Positions 5,196 to 5,458 of a stretch of 5,458 bases of DNA are shown piece by piece; position 1 is the first letter of the stretch; every line of letters begins with the position of its first letter. The translations under genes were made by a program, and so were the position numbers. The stretch comes from an uncultured Blautia sp. (GTDB lineage Bacteria; Bacillota; Clostridia; Lachnospirales; Lachnospiraceae): the NCBI GenBank assembly GCA_946538475.1, contig CAMNGN010000131.1:1-5458 (forward strand). Direction: 5' to 3'. The notes under the pieces were generated by a model that did not search any database, was not told where the DNA came from, and worked only from the letters and a program-made list of their open reading frames with translations.

Positions 5196-5458
5196 TTATT
5201 CAGCTTCGGCAGCGATGACCGATACGATCTTTTTGTCGCGGCCTTTTCTGGTATAACGAACTACGCCGTCTTTAAGAGCGAACAGTGTGTAGTCGTTTCC
5301 GCAGCCAACGTTTTCACCCGGATGGATCCTGGTTCCGCGCTGTCTGTAAATAATGTTGCCTGCTTTTGCAAACTGGCCGTCAGCTCTCTTGGCGCCAAGT
5401 CTTTTTGACTCGGAATCACGTCCGTTCTTTGTGGAACCGACACCTTTCTTGTGAGCAA
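5196..5458 (-). CDS. rpmA: Ribosomal protein L27 (bL27), N-terminus outside window
   Basis: 86 codons plus TAA (5196-5198) are visible, beginning AHKKGVGSTKNGRDSESKRL, the strongly conserved start of mature bL27. NIIYRQRGTRIHPGENVG (34-51 of the visible part) and DGVVRY further match the family. L27 sits at the 50S peptidyl-transferase centre, with its N-terminus near the P-site tRNA. In Firmicutes it is made with a short leader ending in Phe and cut before Ala-His-Lys by the protease Prp. The two bases at the window edge (5457-5458) read TT and fit the end of a Phe codon, so the visible part is probably almost exactly the mature protein. The initiator codon and the expected upstream genes (rplU and prp) are beyond the edge. 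Confidence 0.97.
   Translation of the reverse strand, partial: AHKKGVGSTKNGRDSESKRLGAKRADGQFAKAGNIIYRQRGTRIHPGENVGCGNDYTLFALKDGVVRYTRKGRDKKIVSVIAAEAE

Overview
The window looks like the chromosome of a low-to-moderate GC Gram-positive anaerobe of the class Clostridia, most likely family Lachnospiraceae. This is inferred from the rpmA-obgE-yhbY-nadD-yqeK-rsfS gene order, strong AGGAGG-type ribosome binding sites, two TTG starts, and a LexA and an HlyD-type protein of the Firmicutes kind. No search was possible, so the genus is not assigned.

The right-hand two thirds (about 1806-5458) is one minus-strand housekeeping cluster. In transcription order it holds ribosomal protein L27 (rpmA, whose first few codons lie outside the window), the ribosome-assembly GTPase Obg, the CRM-domain RNA-binding protein YhbY, nicotinate-nucleotide adenylyltransferase NadD, the HD-domain phosphohydrolase YqeK, and the ribosomal silencing factor RsfS. 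Spacing from obgE to rsfS is tight (15, 24, -19 and 31 nt), so these five are probably cotranscribed. The 141-nt rpmA-obgE gap is different. It contains three successive hairpins, the last with terminator form, so obgE and the genes after it may be expressed by readthrough. The cluster links ribosome assembly and silencing with NAD synthesis and nucleotide clean-up.

Facing it on the plus strand is lexA (1067-1690), the SOS repressor, with a recognisable extended -10 promoter and a degenerate LexA-type operator overlapping its -35. Divergent from lexA, on the minus strand, is the first 294 codons of a membrane-anchored HlyD/biotinyl-lipoyl-like adaptor protein (882 to beyond base 1) with its own promoter and a TTG start.

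The most unusual structure is the convergent lexA/rsfS junction. A 123-bp element (1687-1809) has 45-bp perfect inverted arms around a 33-nt centre. Each arm contains a 29-nt hairpin of its own, as in a pair of REP sequences arranged as a BIME. The TGA stop codons of both lexA and rsfS lie in the outermost pairs of the arms. This resembles the GGGGACGG-type dispersed palindromes known from many bacterial genomes, here sitting exactly between two genes. The rest of the window is ordinary core genome, and no new enzymatic or defence system is visible.
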